From the NCBI GenBank assembly GCA_007050995.1, contig VJOU01000006.1, positions 1 to 64,000 of the forward strand: a stretch of 64,000 nucleotides of DNA, written 5' to 3'. How positions within the stretch are numbered: the stretch's first letter is position 1; every line of letters begins with the position of its first letter. This DNA comes from Glycocaulis profundi (GTDB taxonomy: Bacteria; Pseudomonadota; Alphaproteobacteria; Caulobacterales; Maricaulaceae). Shown in pieces: positions 35,061 through 43,317 of the stretch. Both the position numbers and the translations under genes were made by a program. The notes below the pieces were generated by a model. It did no database searches and was not told where the DNA came from. It saw only the letters and a list, made by a program, of their open reading frames with translations.

Positions 35061-35112
35061 GCCGCCGCGCATAGGGTGCGAACCGATTGCAGCCTTAGGC
35101 TGGGGGTCAGAC

Positions 35113-36201
35113 ATGACGATGCACAAGCGACTGAAATTCCTGCGCGACACGTCCGGGAACGTGGCGATCATCTTCTCGCTGTCGATGGTGCCGGTGTTCG
35201 GGCTGTCGGGGCTGGCGGTGGACACCGCGCGGATCCTGAACACGCGCTCCATGCTCCAGAACGAGACCGACAGCGCGGCGCTGAACGGCGCGGTCGAGGG
35301 GCCGGACGGCAATTACGGCGCCCACGTCCAAAACCTGTCGAACCGGATCGCCGGCGTTCAGGGCCTGTCCGCGAACGGCAGCTGGAGCGGGACCGACTTC
35401 ACCGTCACCGCCTCGGGCACGGTGAACACCGCGCTCATCCACGTGGTGCCGGGCATCTCCAACACGGTGGACGTCTCGGTGCGCTCGGTGGCGCGGCTGA
35501 ACCAGCCCATGCTGCAGTACGAGCCGCCCTACACCACCTGGCTCGATCCTGAGGCGGGCGACTACAACCGCGTGTACGTGTACTGCTTCGATCCCGATCC
35601 GGGGCCGAACAACACGCCGCCCGAGCAGCGCCGCACCAAGCGCACGCCGCTGCAGGACAACAACGGCATCAACTTCATCCGCGACTACGCCCAGTACGAA
35701 TGGCCGCGCTGCGAGCCGGGCGAGACGATCAGCTTCGAGCTGTACAATCTGCGCTTCTCGCGGACCAATCCCCAGCGGATCGACCACAACCCCGCCAACG
35801 ATCATCAGTGGTGCCAGCACACGCCCGTGACGGGCTATCCCAATCCGTGCCGCCACCAGCACTTCACCGACACGGTCTATTCAGGATCGGTGGAGGTCCA
35901 CACCGGGCTCGAGTTCAACATTCTCGAAACCGTGCTGTGCGACACGCTGGAGGACTGCACCAGCCATAACGGGCCGATCCCGACCGGCGCGAACCGCGAC
36001 CCGGTCAGCGACACCGTCGGCTGCACGCCGGGCAAATACATGTATTACGGCTGGGAGGACCGCCCGCCGGGCATGCCGGGGGGCACCGCGAACTGGACCC
36101 AGATGGGCTGGACCGACCGCGACTACGACGACATCCGCATCATCATGGAATGTCCCGAATACGACGCCGCCGCCGCGCGCTATGTCCGCCTGATCGAGTA
36201 G
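35113..36201 (+). CDS. Tad/TadG-like pilus-locus type protein, stand-alone
   Basis: 362 residues. The N-terminus ([33 protein letters not shown]) is the Tad N-terminal module (a short basic segment, GN, a hydrophobic helix with proline and a conserved aspartate), as in TadE/TadG proteins of Flp pilus systems. The remaining 300 residues are extracellular-type: rich in Tyr, Asn and Pro with eight or more cysteines ([40 protein letters not shown]) that likely form disulfides. There is no von Willebrand A domain and no other tad gene close by. A strong terminator follows at 36225, so it is probably monocistronic. Function beyond surface localisation is unknown. Confidence 0.75.
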   Translation: MTMHKRLKFLRDTSGNVAIIFSLSMVPVFGLSGLAVDTARILNTRSMLQNETDSAALNGAVEGPDGNYGAHVQNLSNRIAGVQGLSANGSWSGTDFTVTASGTVNTALIHVVPGISNTVDVSVRSVARLNQPMLQYEPPYTTWLDPEAGDYNRVYVYCFDPDPGPNNTPPEQRRTKRTPLQDNNGINFIRDYAQYEWPRCEPGETISFELYNLRFSRTNPQRIDHNPANDHQWCQHTPVTGYPNPCRHQHFTDTVYSGSVEVHTGLEFNILETVLCDTLEDCTSHNGPIPTGANRDPVSDTVGCTPGKYMYYGWEDRPPGMPGGTANWTQMGWTDRDYDDIRIIMECPEYDAAAARYVRLIE

Positions 36202-36224
36202 ACCCCGTCAGAGGGGGATGGAAG

Positions 36225-36258
36225 CGGCGGTCCGGACCTTCCGGGCCGCCGTTTTCTT
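36225..36258 (+). terminator. Intrinsic terminator of the Tad-domain gene
   Basis: Stem CGGCGGTCCGG (36225-36235) pairs with CCGGGCCGCCG (36241-36251) over 11 bp with one G-T wobble and a five-base loop, followed by GTTTTCTT. It lies 24 bp after the stop codon. Confidence 0.85.
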
Positions 36259-36290
36259 CAGCGGGGGCGGCGCCTTGCAGGTCCGGCCTG

Positions 36291-36319
36291 TTGACTTGGA
36301 CCACCCCCTCCTGTAGCAA
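36291..36319 (+). promoter_or_regulatory. Candidate promoter of rpmJ
   Basis: TTGACT at 36291-36296, exactly 17 bp, then TAGCAA at 36314-36319. The -35 is close to consensus, the -10 is weaker. It sits 58 bp before the rpmJ start and just after the upstream terminator, which supports a free-standing transcript. Confidence 0.5.
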
Positions 36320-36377
36320 GCGCGCTCCTGATTTCCCGGCCCCGAAGGCGGAGCCGGACCGAACCGAGGCAAGACCG

Positions 36378-36503
36378 ATGAAAGTCCGCAGCTCCCTCCG
36401 CTCCCTGAAGAGCCGCCACCGCGACTGCCAGGTGGTTCGCCGCAAGGGCCGCGTCTACGTGATCAACAAGACCGATCCGCGCTTCAAGGCGCGCGCCGGC
36501 TAG
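36378..36503 (+). CDS. rpmJ: 50S ribosomal protein L36
   Basis: 41 residues: starts [16 protein letters not shown] and ends [12 protein letters not shown]. This is the zinc-free (C-minus) form: the usual CxxC...C...H ribbon is reduced to a single cysteine ([16 protein letters not shown]), as in most alphaproteobacteria. L36 binds 23S rRNA in the large subunit. The ATG at 36378 is the only start that gives family sequence; the frame is open upstream but that stretch contains the terminator and promoter. Stand-alone gene, outside the spc operon, again normal for the class. Confidence 0.97.
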   Translation: MKVRSSLRSLKSRHRDCQVVRRKGRVYVINKTDPRFKARAG

Positions 36504-36542
36504 GTCACGCCTGCCCGCCGCGCGCGGGCGAGCCCCTGCATT

Positions 36543-37583
36543 TCAATCGACATCCCGCGCCCGCTCCGCCATCGCGCCGAGCGGGCGCGTCATGCGTTCA
36601 TAGGCGTCCTCGCTGACCTCGAACACCCAGCCCTGGCTGGCGTTCGCGATCAGACGCGCCTCTCCGGCGGTGTCCATGTCCGTCGCCCGCACCTCGATCT
36701 CCGCCCAGATACACCCGTTGTCGCGCCGGAAGGCGTAGGCGTAGTCCAGCCCGTCGAAGGTGCGCCCGACATGGCGCGCGACCACGGGGCCGGAAACCTC
36801 GCCTGACGGCCTGACGTCGCGGAAGCGCACCCGCGCGCCCGCCACGGCGACCCCATTGCCCGCCCCGCCTGTGATCAGCCGCCAGCCCTCCGGCCCGGTC
36901 AGCGCGAAATCGCGGGCCGCGGGCGCGGTCTTCTCCAGCGTGAAGGACGGCCCGGTCTCCGGATCGGTCCCCGCCGCGGCGACGCGGGCGGGATCGATGT
37001 TCATGAAGTCCAGTCCCAGCCAGCGGCCCGGATCGTCCAGATCGGGCATGGACCCGGACGCCGCATAGGCCCGCGCCGCGCCCGCGGGACGGACATAGAC
37101 GCCGCCGTCGCGCGCGTCTCCGGCCACCAGCTCGGCCAGCCGGTCGCCCTGACCGTCGAGAACCGCGATCCTGACCCCCCGGCCGCCCTGGCCCGGATCG
37201 TCCACGCCCAGTCGCCCGAACAGGTCCGGGTCGCGGGTCATGGCCTGCTCAAAGCGCAGCGCGGCCAGCGCGGCGTCCAGCTCCGCAATGCGCTCGGCGC
37301 GCACCGGGTAGCCCCCGCGGGAGGGCATGGACCAGCCCTGCCCGTCCCGCTCCATCAGAAAGACCGCGTCCGGGCCGGTGATCTCGATCATCCGCGCCTC
37401 GCCCGCCCGCTCCGCCCAGCCGGGCAGAACGGGGCCGGACACCTCCGGGACCGCCCCCATCCGCGCGTCGCGCCACACCGCGCCCACGCCTGCCGCCAGC
37501 GCCACCGCGCCCGCCACGAGAAGGATCAGCGCCCGGCGCGTGCGCCGCTGGGACGGCGCCTGTCGCTGCGTCGCCTCGCTCAT
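36543..37583 (-). CDS. DUF4340-like periplasm-facing protein of a GldG-type ABC operon
   Basis: 346 residues. One N-terminal transmembrane segment (about 17-37, RRALILLVAGAVALAAGVGAV) and a large domain outside the membrane. The domain repeats the strand-rich pattern of DUF4340 (MIEITGPDAVFLMERDGQGWSMP, LGLDFMNIDPARV, FALTGPEGWRLITG). DUF4340 proteins are usually found behind GldG-like proteins. The start overlaps the gldG-like stop by 4 bp, and this is the last gene of the four-gene operon. The in-frame extension to 38462 is Arg/Gly-rich noise inside the upstream gene. Exact role unknown. Confidence 0.7.
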   Translation of the reverse strand: MSEATQRQAPSQRRTRRALILLVAGAVALAAGVGAVWRDARMGAVPEVSGPVLPGWAERAGEARMIEITGPDAVFLMERDGQGWSMPSRGGYPVRAERIAELDAALAALRFEQAMTRDPDLFGRLGVDDPGQGGRGVRIAVLDGQGDRLAELVAGDARDGGVYVRPAGAARAYAASGSMPDLDDPGRWLGLDFMNIDPARVAAAGTDPETGPSFTLEKTAPAARDFALTGPEGWRLITGGAGNGVAVAGARVRFRDVRPSGEVSGPVVARHVGRTFDGLDYAYAFRRDNGCIWAEIEVRATDMDTAGEARLIANASQGWVFEVSEDAYERMTRPLGAMAERARDVD

Positions 37584-39421
37584 GTCCGCCCCCTGCGCCG
37601 CCGGAAGATCGCCATGCCCAGCCCCGCCGCGATCACCATCAGGGGCGGAATCCACACCGTCCACAGGATCAGGGCGCGCTCCAGCGCGTCGATCTCCACC
37701 CGCAGGCCCCGCTCCACGTCCCGCAGCCGGGCGCGGGCGCTGACGATCTCGCCGCGCAGGGCCTCGGCCCGGGCCGCGCTGTCCGCGCCCGCTCCGCCCA
37801 TGGGGGAGGCCTCGCCGGTCTCGCTCAGCCCCGCCAGCTCGCCCTCGGCGGTCGCCAGACGGGCGCGGAGCTGGTCCTGAAGCTCCAGATAGCGCGCCTC
37901 GGCGCGGGTCCTGAGCGCGTCCACGCGCGCCATGGGCCGGACCGAGGAGGCCCGCGAGCGCAGGCCCACCAGCGCCGGATCGCCCGCCAGCGCGTCGATC
38001 AGGTTCAGCGCCAGCGCCGGATTGTCGGCCACCACCTGGTCGCCTCCCACCGGGTCGGGCCTCAGATAGAAGGACGGGTCCAGCCAGTCCGCGTCCGCGA
38101 TCACCACCACGTCCGACCCGTGGGCGAGGGTGAGCTGCTCGGACGGCTCGAAGCCGATCTCGCCGGCGGGCGGGCCGTCGGGGAAGGCGGTGCGCAGCAT
38201 GCCGGTCAGACGCGCCGCGATCACCGGCGGCTGGTTTGCGGGCCGGTAGTCGCGCAGCAGCTCGTCGGGCGAGGGCGAGCGGCCCGCGATGTCCGCATCG
38301 ACCAGCGCGCCCTGCGCCGAGGCGCTGATCAGCGGGGTGAAGCGCGTGCCCGCCCCGCGCACCGGGACCAGCGCGCCCGGCGAGCCCAGATTGACCCCCC
38401 GGGTCAGCGCCGCGGTGGCGGGCGTGCCCGCGTCCAGCCCCGAAGGCGGCACGGTGAACCACAGCGGGTAGGCCCGCGTGCGCGTGCGACCCCCGTCATT
38501 GATCTGCACGGGCAGGCCGTGCTCGCGGTCCATGGCGATGCGCGTGGTGTCGCTGGACGCGCCCCACGCCTCCAGAAGCCGGGGCAGCGAGGAGGTCCGG
38601 CTGGCGTTGATCGGCGGCAGACCGTCCGGCCCCGGCTTGAGGGCCACATGGGCCAGCGGGTCGATGGCCGCCAGCACCCGGCGGCGCGACAGGGCGAACT
38701 GGTCGATCAGGTAGAGCTGCGCCTCGGTCAGCGGACCGGGATGGAGCAGAACCAGCGCGTCCGCCTCGGGGATGGCGTCGAAGCCCTCGTCCAGCCAGGC
38801 GATCTCATAGGCCGCCGCCAGCTCGTCGATGATCGGATTGCCCGAGCGGCCTTCACGGTCGGGCGCGAAGGGCAGCGAGGAGATCACCGCCAGCCGGGGC
38901 GGCCGGGGCCGGGCCAGCTCGGCGATCACCCGCACGATCTCGTATTCCAGCCGCGCCTCCTCGGCGGGGTCGAAGAAGGCCACCACCCGGCGGTCGTCCA
39001 CCGCGTTCGCGCCCTTCAGGCCGAAGAAGAGCTGGCCCCCGTCCTCGGTGGGCAGCGGATCGAGGCCCGCGGCGATGGCGGCGTCCTCGGCTTCGGAGAA
39101 GGGCGCGGGGTCGATCTCCTCGAGCCGGACCCGCCCGCCCGAGCGCGCGGCCACCCCGCGCAGCATCTCGCGCACCCGCGCCCCGTAGGCTCTCAGGGCC
39201 GGATAGCGGGCCGCCGAGGCGCGCGAATAGTAGAAGGTCAGGGTCACCGGCTCGTCCAGCCGCCCCACGACCTCCACCGCGCCGGGGCTGAGCCGGTAGA
39301 GACCGCGCTCGGTCAGGTCCAGCCGCGCGCCGCCCAGCACCGTGGCCGCGAACAGGTTCACCCCTGCGAACAGCGCCAGCGCGGACGCGACGACCACGAT
39401 CAGGAGACGGCCCGCGCTCAT
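37580..39421 (-). CDS. GldG-like ABC-transporter auxiliary protein
   Basis: 613 residues. An N-terminal transmembrane segment (about 5-27), a long periplasmic region and a C-terminal transmembrane segment (about 580-604) followed by a basic tail. The start LDLTERGLYRLSPGAVEVV matches the GldG/ABC_transp_aux family, and DEPVTLTFYYSR, LALIVISSLPF-type and DALVLLHPGPLTEAQLYLIDQF blocks fit the same family. A predicted coiled coil lies at about 500-570 (RTRAEARYLELQDQLRARLATAEGELAGL). GldG acts with GldA and GldF; in proteobacteria this set is not tied to gliding and its substrate is unknown. Stop/start overlaps of 4 bp on both sides. Confidence 0.85.
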   Translation of the reverse strand: MSAGRLLIVVVASALALFAGVNLFAATVLGGARLDLTERGLYRLSPGAVEVVGRLDEPVTLTFYYSRASAARYPALRAYGARVREMLRGVAARSGGRVRLEEIDPAPFSEAEDAAIAAGLDPLPTEDGGQLFFGLKGANAVDDRRVVAFFDPAEEARLEYEIVRVIAELARPRPPRLAVISSLPFAPDREGRSGNPIIDELAAAYEIAWLDEGFDAIPEADALVLLHPGPLTEAQLYLIDQFALSRRRVLAAIDPLAHVALKPGPDGLPPINASRTSSLPRLLEAWGASSDTTRIAMDREHGLPVQINDGGRTRTRAYPLWFTVPPSGLDAGTPATAALTRGVNLGSPGALVPVRGAGTRFTPLISASAQGALVDADIAGRSPSPDELLRDYRPANQPPVIAARLTGMLRTAFPDGPPAGEIGFEPSEQLTLAHGSDVVVIADADWLDPSFYLRPDPVGGDQVVADNPALALNLIDALAGDPALVGLRSRASSVRPMARVDALRTRAEARYLELQDQLRARLATAEGELAGLSETGEASPMGGAGADSAARAEALRGEIVSARARLRDVERGLRVEIDALERALILWTVWIPPLMVIAAGLGMAIFRRRRGRT

Positions 39422-40161
39422 CGCCCGCCTCCCCCGCGCCGCGCGTCGATCATGGCGATGGCGATGCCCAGGCCCAGTCCGATCAGGGAGAGGAAATAGA
39501 TCAGGTCGGCCAGATCGAGCACGCCCCGGCGGAGCGATTCAAACCGCGCCAGCGCGCTCAGCTCGGCGAAGGATTCCGCCACCGCGCCCGGCAGGCGCGC
39601 GGCCAGCGCGTCGAGCACGAAGGGCAGGCCGGTCACCGTGACCAGCACGCACGCCCCCGCGCCCAGCACGAAGGCGATGACCTGGTTGTGGGTGGCCGCC
39701 GACAGGGCCTGGCCCAGCGCCAGATATCCGCCCGCCAGCATCAGCGCGCCCACATAGGCGGTCGCGATGGCCGCGTTGTCGGGCGCGCCCAGATAGTTCA
39801 CGGCGATCCACATCGGGAAGGTCAGCGCCAGCGCCAGCCCTGCCACGGCCCACGCCGCGGCGAACTTGCCGATGGCGGCGGCCCAGAGCGGGATCGGCGC
39901 GGCCAGCAGCATCTCCAGCGTGCCCCGGTCGCGCTCCTCCGCCCAGGCGCGCATGGCCAGCGCGGGCATCAGCACCACCAGCAGCCAGGGCATGTAGTCG
40001 AACATGGGCGCCAGATCGGCGCGGCCGGTCTCGAACAGCCCGCCCGCATGCCAGGCGAAGCTGGGCGCGGCGAAGGCGAACACGGTCAGGAAGACATAGG
40101 CCAGCGGCGTCTCGAACCACGAGGCCAGCTCCCGGCGGAAGACCGCGATCAGCGGGGTCAA
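39418..40161 (-). CDS. ABC-2 permease, GldF-like
   Basis: 247 residues from TTG 40161. Six hydrophobic segments; begins TPLIAVFRRELASWFETPLAYVFL, the typical ABC-2/GldF start with RREL preceding TM1. WAEERDRGTLEMLLAAPI is the conserved cytoplasmic EERxxGTLE.LL.PI motif of ABC-2 permeases. TTG is used because it lies in the TTGA overlap with the ATPase stop and immediately precedes the first family residues; the longer frame lies inside the ATPase gene. With the ATPase it forms the transport core. Confidence 0.87.
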   Translation of the reverse strand: MTPLIAVFRRELASWFETPLAYVFLTVFAFAAPSFAWHAGGLFETGRADLAPMFDYMPWLLVVLMPALAMRAWAEERDRGTLEMLLAAPIPLWAAAIGKFAAAWAVAGLALALTFPMWIAVNYLGAPDNAAIATAYVGALMLAGGYLALGQALSAATHNQVIAFVLGAGACVLVTVTGLPFVLDALAARLPGAVAESFAELSALARFESLRRGVLDLADLIYFLSLIGLGLGIAIAMIDARRGGGGR

Positions 40162-40931
40162 GCCGCGCCCTCCCGCTCTTCGGCCAGCGCCCGGTTGGCG
40201 CGGTCCTCGGCGCGCAGGGCATCGGCGGTCAGCGCCCGGAAGGCGCCGCCCAGCGTGCCGTCCGGTCCTTTCAGGGCCAGCTCCACGGGCGTGTCGTCCG
40301 CGGTGATCCGCCCGCCTGCGATCACCACCGTGCGCGAGCACATGGCCTCGACCTCGTCCAGCAGGTGGGTGGAGATAAGGATCGCCTTTTTGGGGGCCAT
40401 CTCGGCGATCAGGTCGCGCACCCCGTCCTTCTGGTTGGGGTCCAACCCGTCGGTGGGCTCGTCCAGGATCAGCACGGGCGGGTCGTGGGCGATGGCCGCG
40501 GCCAGCGCGGCGCGGCGCTTGTAGCCCTTCGACAGCGCCCCGATGGGCCGCTCGGCATAGCTGCCCAGCCGGGCCAGCTCCAGCGCCCGCGCCTCGGCAT
40601 GGCGCAGGCCCGCGCCGGAAAATCCTCTGGCGCGCAGGTGAAAGCGCACGAAGCCGCGCGGGGTCATCGCCGGATAGGCCGGCGCGCCCTCGGGCAGATA
40701 GCCCAGATAGGCCTGCGCCTCGCGCCGGTTCAGGGCGCAGTCCAGCCCCGCCACCATCGCCCGGCCCGAATCGGGCTCGAGCACGCCCGCGATCATGCGC
40801 AGCGTGGTGGACTTGCCCGCCCCGTTCGGACCGAGGAAGGCGACCACCTCGCCGCGCTCCACGGCGAAGCTGACCCCGTCCACGGCGAGGGTGGGGCCGA
40901 ACCGTTTTTCGAGGAGTTCCGCTTCGATCAT
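40158..40931 (-). CDS. ABC transporter ATPase, GldA-like
   Basis: 257 residues. Walker A GPNGAGKST at about 33-41, a degenerate signature ALSKGYKRRAALA (LSKGY in place of LSGGQ, common in this subfamily), Walker B PVLILDEPTDGLDPNQ and switch STHLLDEVEAMC. First gene of the operon ATPase-permease-GldG-DUF4340, each joined by a 4-bp overlap. Regulation not evident; the 416-bp gap upstream (40932-41347) presumably has its promoter. Confidence 0.9.
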   Translation of the reverse strand: MIEAELLEKRFGPTLAVDGVSFAVERGEVVAFLGPNGAGKSTTLRMIAGVLEPDSGRAMVAGLDCALNRREAQAYLGYLPEGAPAYPAMTPRGFVRFHLRARGFSGAGLRHAEARALELARLGSYAERPIGALSKGYKRRAALAAAIAHDPPVLILDEPTDGLDPNQKDGVRDLIAEMAPKKAILISTHLLDEVEAMCSRTVVIAGGRITADDTPVELALKGPDGTLGGAFRALTADALRAEDRANRALAEEREGAA

Positions 40932-41347
40932 TCCTGAACGCCGCCAGACCGGCCCCGCCCGGCATGGGCGGACACGTCAAACCGGCGACATCGATAACGC
41001 GCGTCGGGGCGGCGCGCCAACAGGCGCGATGGCGGCGATCTCACATCCATACCTCGATTTGAGGATGGCAAGGCGACCGGAATGAGGCGAGAAACGTGCG
41101 CGGAACAGCCGCTGCGGCGCGACGGGCGCGGTACCGGCCGGCCGGCCGCCCGATCCGGGGGGCTGGGGGGGCTGTAAACCAGATCTGACGGTTAGTCCGA
41201 ACCGGCCGGTTTCGGGACCGTGACCCTGCCTTGGGGCCGCTCATTGTCCGCAATGAGGCGGGATTGTGACGCTACATGAAAGTTTTGTAAGGTGCGCCAT
41301 GGCGCGGCGCGGGCGAGTCTGCCTGCGACGCGGATGAAGGAGCGCCC
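40932..41347. other. 416-bp non-coding region between divergent genes
   Basis: No gene supported. It holds a run of CCGG repeats at 41134-41147, a near-perfect hairpin around AACCGGCCGGTT (41200-41211), and an interrupted palindrome CTCATTG-tccg-CAATGAG at 41240-41257 about 90 bp before the DUF2794 gene. Locally AT-richer sequence at 41260-41300 (TTGTGACGCTACATG, AAGTTTTGTAAGG) is the likeliest promoter zone for the plus-strand gene. GAAGGAG just before 41348 is its ribosome-binding site. Confidence 0.5.
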
Positions 41348-41674
41348 ATGACGCCATTCGATTCCGCCCCCGGCGGCGAGCGCGTGATGTTCGGACGGGC
41401 CGAGCTGGACTCGATCCTGCGCGTGTACGGCATGATGGTCGCCGCGGGCGAATGGCGCGATTACGCCATCGACGGGCTGAAGGACCGGGCCGAGTTCTCG
41501 ATCTTCCGCCACGCCGCGGAGTTCCCCGTCTACCGCATCGTCAAGACGCCCGCGAACGCCCGCAGGCAGGGCGCCTGGACGGTGATCGCGGCGGGCGGCG
41601 CGATCCTCAAGCGCGGCCACGAGCTGGGCCAGGTGCTCAAGGTGTTCGACCGCAAGCGCCTGCGCATCGCCTGA
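41348..41674 (+). CDS. DUF2794 protein
   Basis: 108 residues. The whole length fits the alphaproteobacterial DUF2794 family: MFGRAELDSILRVYGMMVAAGEW, RDYAIDGLKDRAEFSIFR, YRIVKTPANARRQGAW and ILKRGHELGQVLKVF. No catalytic motif or transmembrane segment is seen, and no function is established. Strong ribosome-binding site (GAAGGAG). Followed by an intrinsic terminator, so it is monocistronic. Confidence 0.88.
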   Translation: MTPFDSAPGGERVMFGRAELDSILRVYGMMVAAGEWRDYAIDGLKDRAEFSIFRHAAEFPVYRIVKTPANARRQGAWTVIAAGGAILKRGHELGQVLKVFDRKRLRIA

Positions 41675-41680
41675 AACGAA

Positions 41681-41708
41681 AAACGCCCCGGCCGAGACCG
41701 GGGCGTTT
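41681..41708. terminator. Bidirectional intrinsic terminator
   Basis: AAACGCCCCGG (41681-41691) pairs perfectly with CCGGGGCGTTT (41698-41708) around a six-base loop. Read on the minus strand the stem is followed by TTTTTCG, a good terminator for the Bax-inhibitor gene; on the plus strand it ends in TTT and serves the DUF2794 gene. Confidence 0.88.
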
Positions 41709-41729
41709 CGCTGTGACGGCGGGGCGTCG

Positions 41730-42500
41730 CTAGTCGCGATTGCCCAGCAGCATCAGGATCACCTGGAACATGTTGATGAAGGCGATGTACAGGTTCAGCG
41801 CGCCGAAATTGGTCAGCACGGCCATCGAGCGCTGGTCGCCCGCCACCTGCGCGTAGGTCAGCTTCAGGTTCTGGGTCTGCCAGGCGGTCACGCCCGCCAT
41901 CAGGCCCAGCACGGCGAGCTGGATCAGCAGCTCCATGCCCGAGGACTGGATGAAGAAGCTGTTCACGATGCCAATCACCAGCACGCCGATGATGCCCATG
42001 AACAGGAAGGCGCGGATCGGCTGCAGGTTGGTCTTGGTGGTGTAGCCGTAGATCGACAGGCCGAAGAAGGCCGAAGCGGTGATCACGAAGGCCAGCGCGA
42101 TGGTCTGGAACGTCACGTTCAGCGCCGTTCCGGACGCCGTTTCAGCGCCGGTCCCGGCCAGAGCCAAGGCCACCCACACGCTCAGGCCCGTGCCGATCAG
42201 GGCCACGATGGACCAGTACAGCACCGCAGACCCCATCGGAGAGGGGTTGCGCATGAAGAACATGGAGCCGAACAGCAGCGCGATCGGACCGAACTGGACC
42301 ACGAAGATCAGCGGCGGGCTCAGCACCGCGGCGGTCAGGGCGGGAACCATGGCGCTGCCCACGACATAGGCGATGGCCGCCGAGATCAGCAGCCCCAGGC
42401 CCATCTTGTTGTAGACGCCCAGCATGAAGCTGCGCAGGCCGGCGTCGACCGAGGTGTCGAGCGACGCCGCGCCATAGGCGGGACGAGAGAACTGGTTCAT
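41730..42500 (-). CDS. Bax inhibitor-1/YccA family membrane protein
   Basis: 256 residues with seven hydrophobic segments, the family topology. Begins NQFSRPAYGAASLDTSVDAGLRSFMLGVYN, the alphaproteobacterial BI-1 start (LR.FM..VYN.M..GL). Ends LYIAFINMFQVILMLLGNRD. BI-1 proteins include calcium-leak channels (BsYetJ) and YccA, a modulator of FtsH; which applies here is unknown. ATG 42500 is preferred; an ATG seven codons upstream is possible and AGAGG lies between them. Convergent with DUF2794. Confidence 0.9.
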   Translation of the reverse strand: MNQFSRPAYGAASLDTSVDAGLRSFMLGVYNKMGLGLLISAAIAYVVGSAMVPALTAAVLSPPLIFVVQFGPIALLFGSMFFMRNPSPMGSAVLYWSIVALIGTGLSVWVALALAGTGAETASGTALNVTFQTIALAFVITASAFFGLSIYGYTTKTNLQPIRAFLFMGIIGVLVIGIVNSFFIQSSGMELLIQLAVLGLMAGVTAWQTQNLKLTYAQVAGDQRSMAVLTNFGALNLYIAFINMFQVILMLLGNRD

Positions 42501-42632
42501 GTGCGTGTCATACCTCTGCATGGCTCGCGGGTCCGGCTGGAGCCGACCGCTTTGCCATGGAATATCAGGGCTGAAGGGGGCGGATTCAAGGAAAACCGCA
42601 TATGGCGCGCAGGCCGGCGGCCCGTTGCGGGC

Positions 42633-43313
42633 TCATGCCGCGCGGCGGAAGTCCATGAAGACCGGGTCGATGTCGCCCAGATGCTTGGACTGGTAGCGGG
42701 TCACGATGTGGTCGGCGGGGTTCGTCCGCCAGTCGTCGGCGCGCTCTGCGGTCCAGTCCAGCTCGGGCCGGTCCAGCAGCAGCGGCAGGGCCCAGTCGGC
42801 ATACACCCGCACATCCGTGGCCACCCGCAGGCGGCCGCCGGGCTTGAGCACCCGGGCCAGATGGCCCGCGGTGTCCGGCTGCACGAAGCGGCGCTTGGCG
42901 TGGCGCGATTTCGGCCACGGATCGGGGAAGAGCAGATAGACCTGGTCGAACACCGCGTCGGGCATGCGCTCGAGCTCGTCGCGGGCGTCCCCGCGCTTGA
43001 CCCGCACGTTCTTCAGCCCCTGCGCCTCGATGCCGGTCAGGGCCTTGGCCACGCCGTTCAGGAAGGGCTCGATCCCCAGAAACCCGGTCTCCAGCGCCCG
43101 CGCGGCCTGCCCGATCAGATGCTCGGACGCGCCGAAACCGATCTCCAGCACGTGGGCCGTGAAACCGGGCAGCAGCGCGGCCGGATCGACCGGGCCCTCA
43201 TCGGGCCAGTCGAGGCCGGGCAGCATCTCGTCGACCAGCGCCTGCTGGCGGGCGGAGAGCTTGTGGCCCTGCGCCCGGCCATAGAGCCGGCGGTTCTCCC
43301 GCTCGCGGTCCAT
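42633..43313 (-). CDS. trmB: tRNA (guanine-N7-)-methyltransferase TrmB
   Basis: 226 residues. It makes m7G46 in tRNA with SAM. Motifs: [17 protein letters not shown] (motif I), [32 protein letters not shown] (the diagnostic PDPWPKxRHxKRR block) and TDVRVYADW. Starts at ATG 43313, 4 bp after the metK stop, so a metK-trmB transcript is clear and links SAM synthesis to a SAM user. The frame upstream of this ATG lies within metK. Confidence 0.96.
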   Translation of the reverse strand: MDRERENRRLYGRAQGHKLSARQQALVDEMLPGLDWPDEGPVDPAALLPGFTAHVLEIGFGASEHLIGQAARALETGFLGIEPFLNGVAKALTGIEAQGLKNVRVKRGDARDELERMPDAVFDQVYLLFPDPWPKSRHAKRRFVQPDTAGHLARVLKPGGRLRVATDVRVYADWALPLLLDRPELDWTAERADDWRTNPADHIVTRYQSKHLGDIDPVFMDFRRAA

Positions 43314-43317
43314 CGCC

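Noticed and set aside
37584-38462. Extended N-terminus of the DUF4340-like protein
   Set aside because: Arg/Gly-rich frame inside the gldG-like gene; the ATG at 37583 gives a normal membrane anchor.
41134-41147. CCGG repeat run as a repeat element
   Set aside because: Only 14 bp of simple GC repeat, expected by chance in this base composition.
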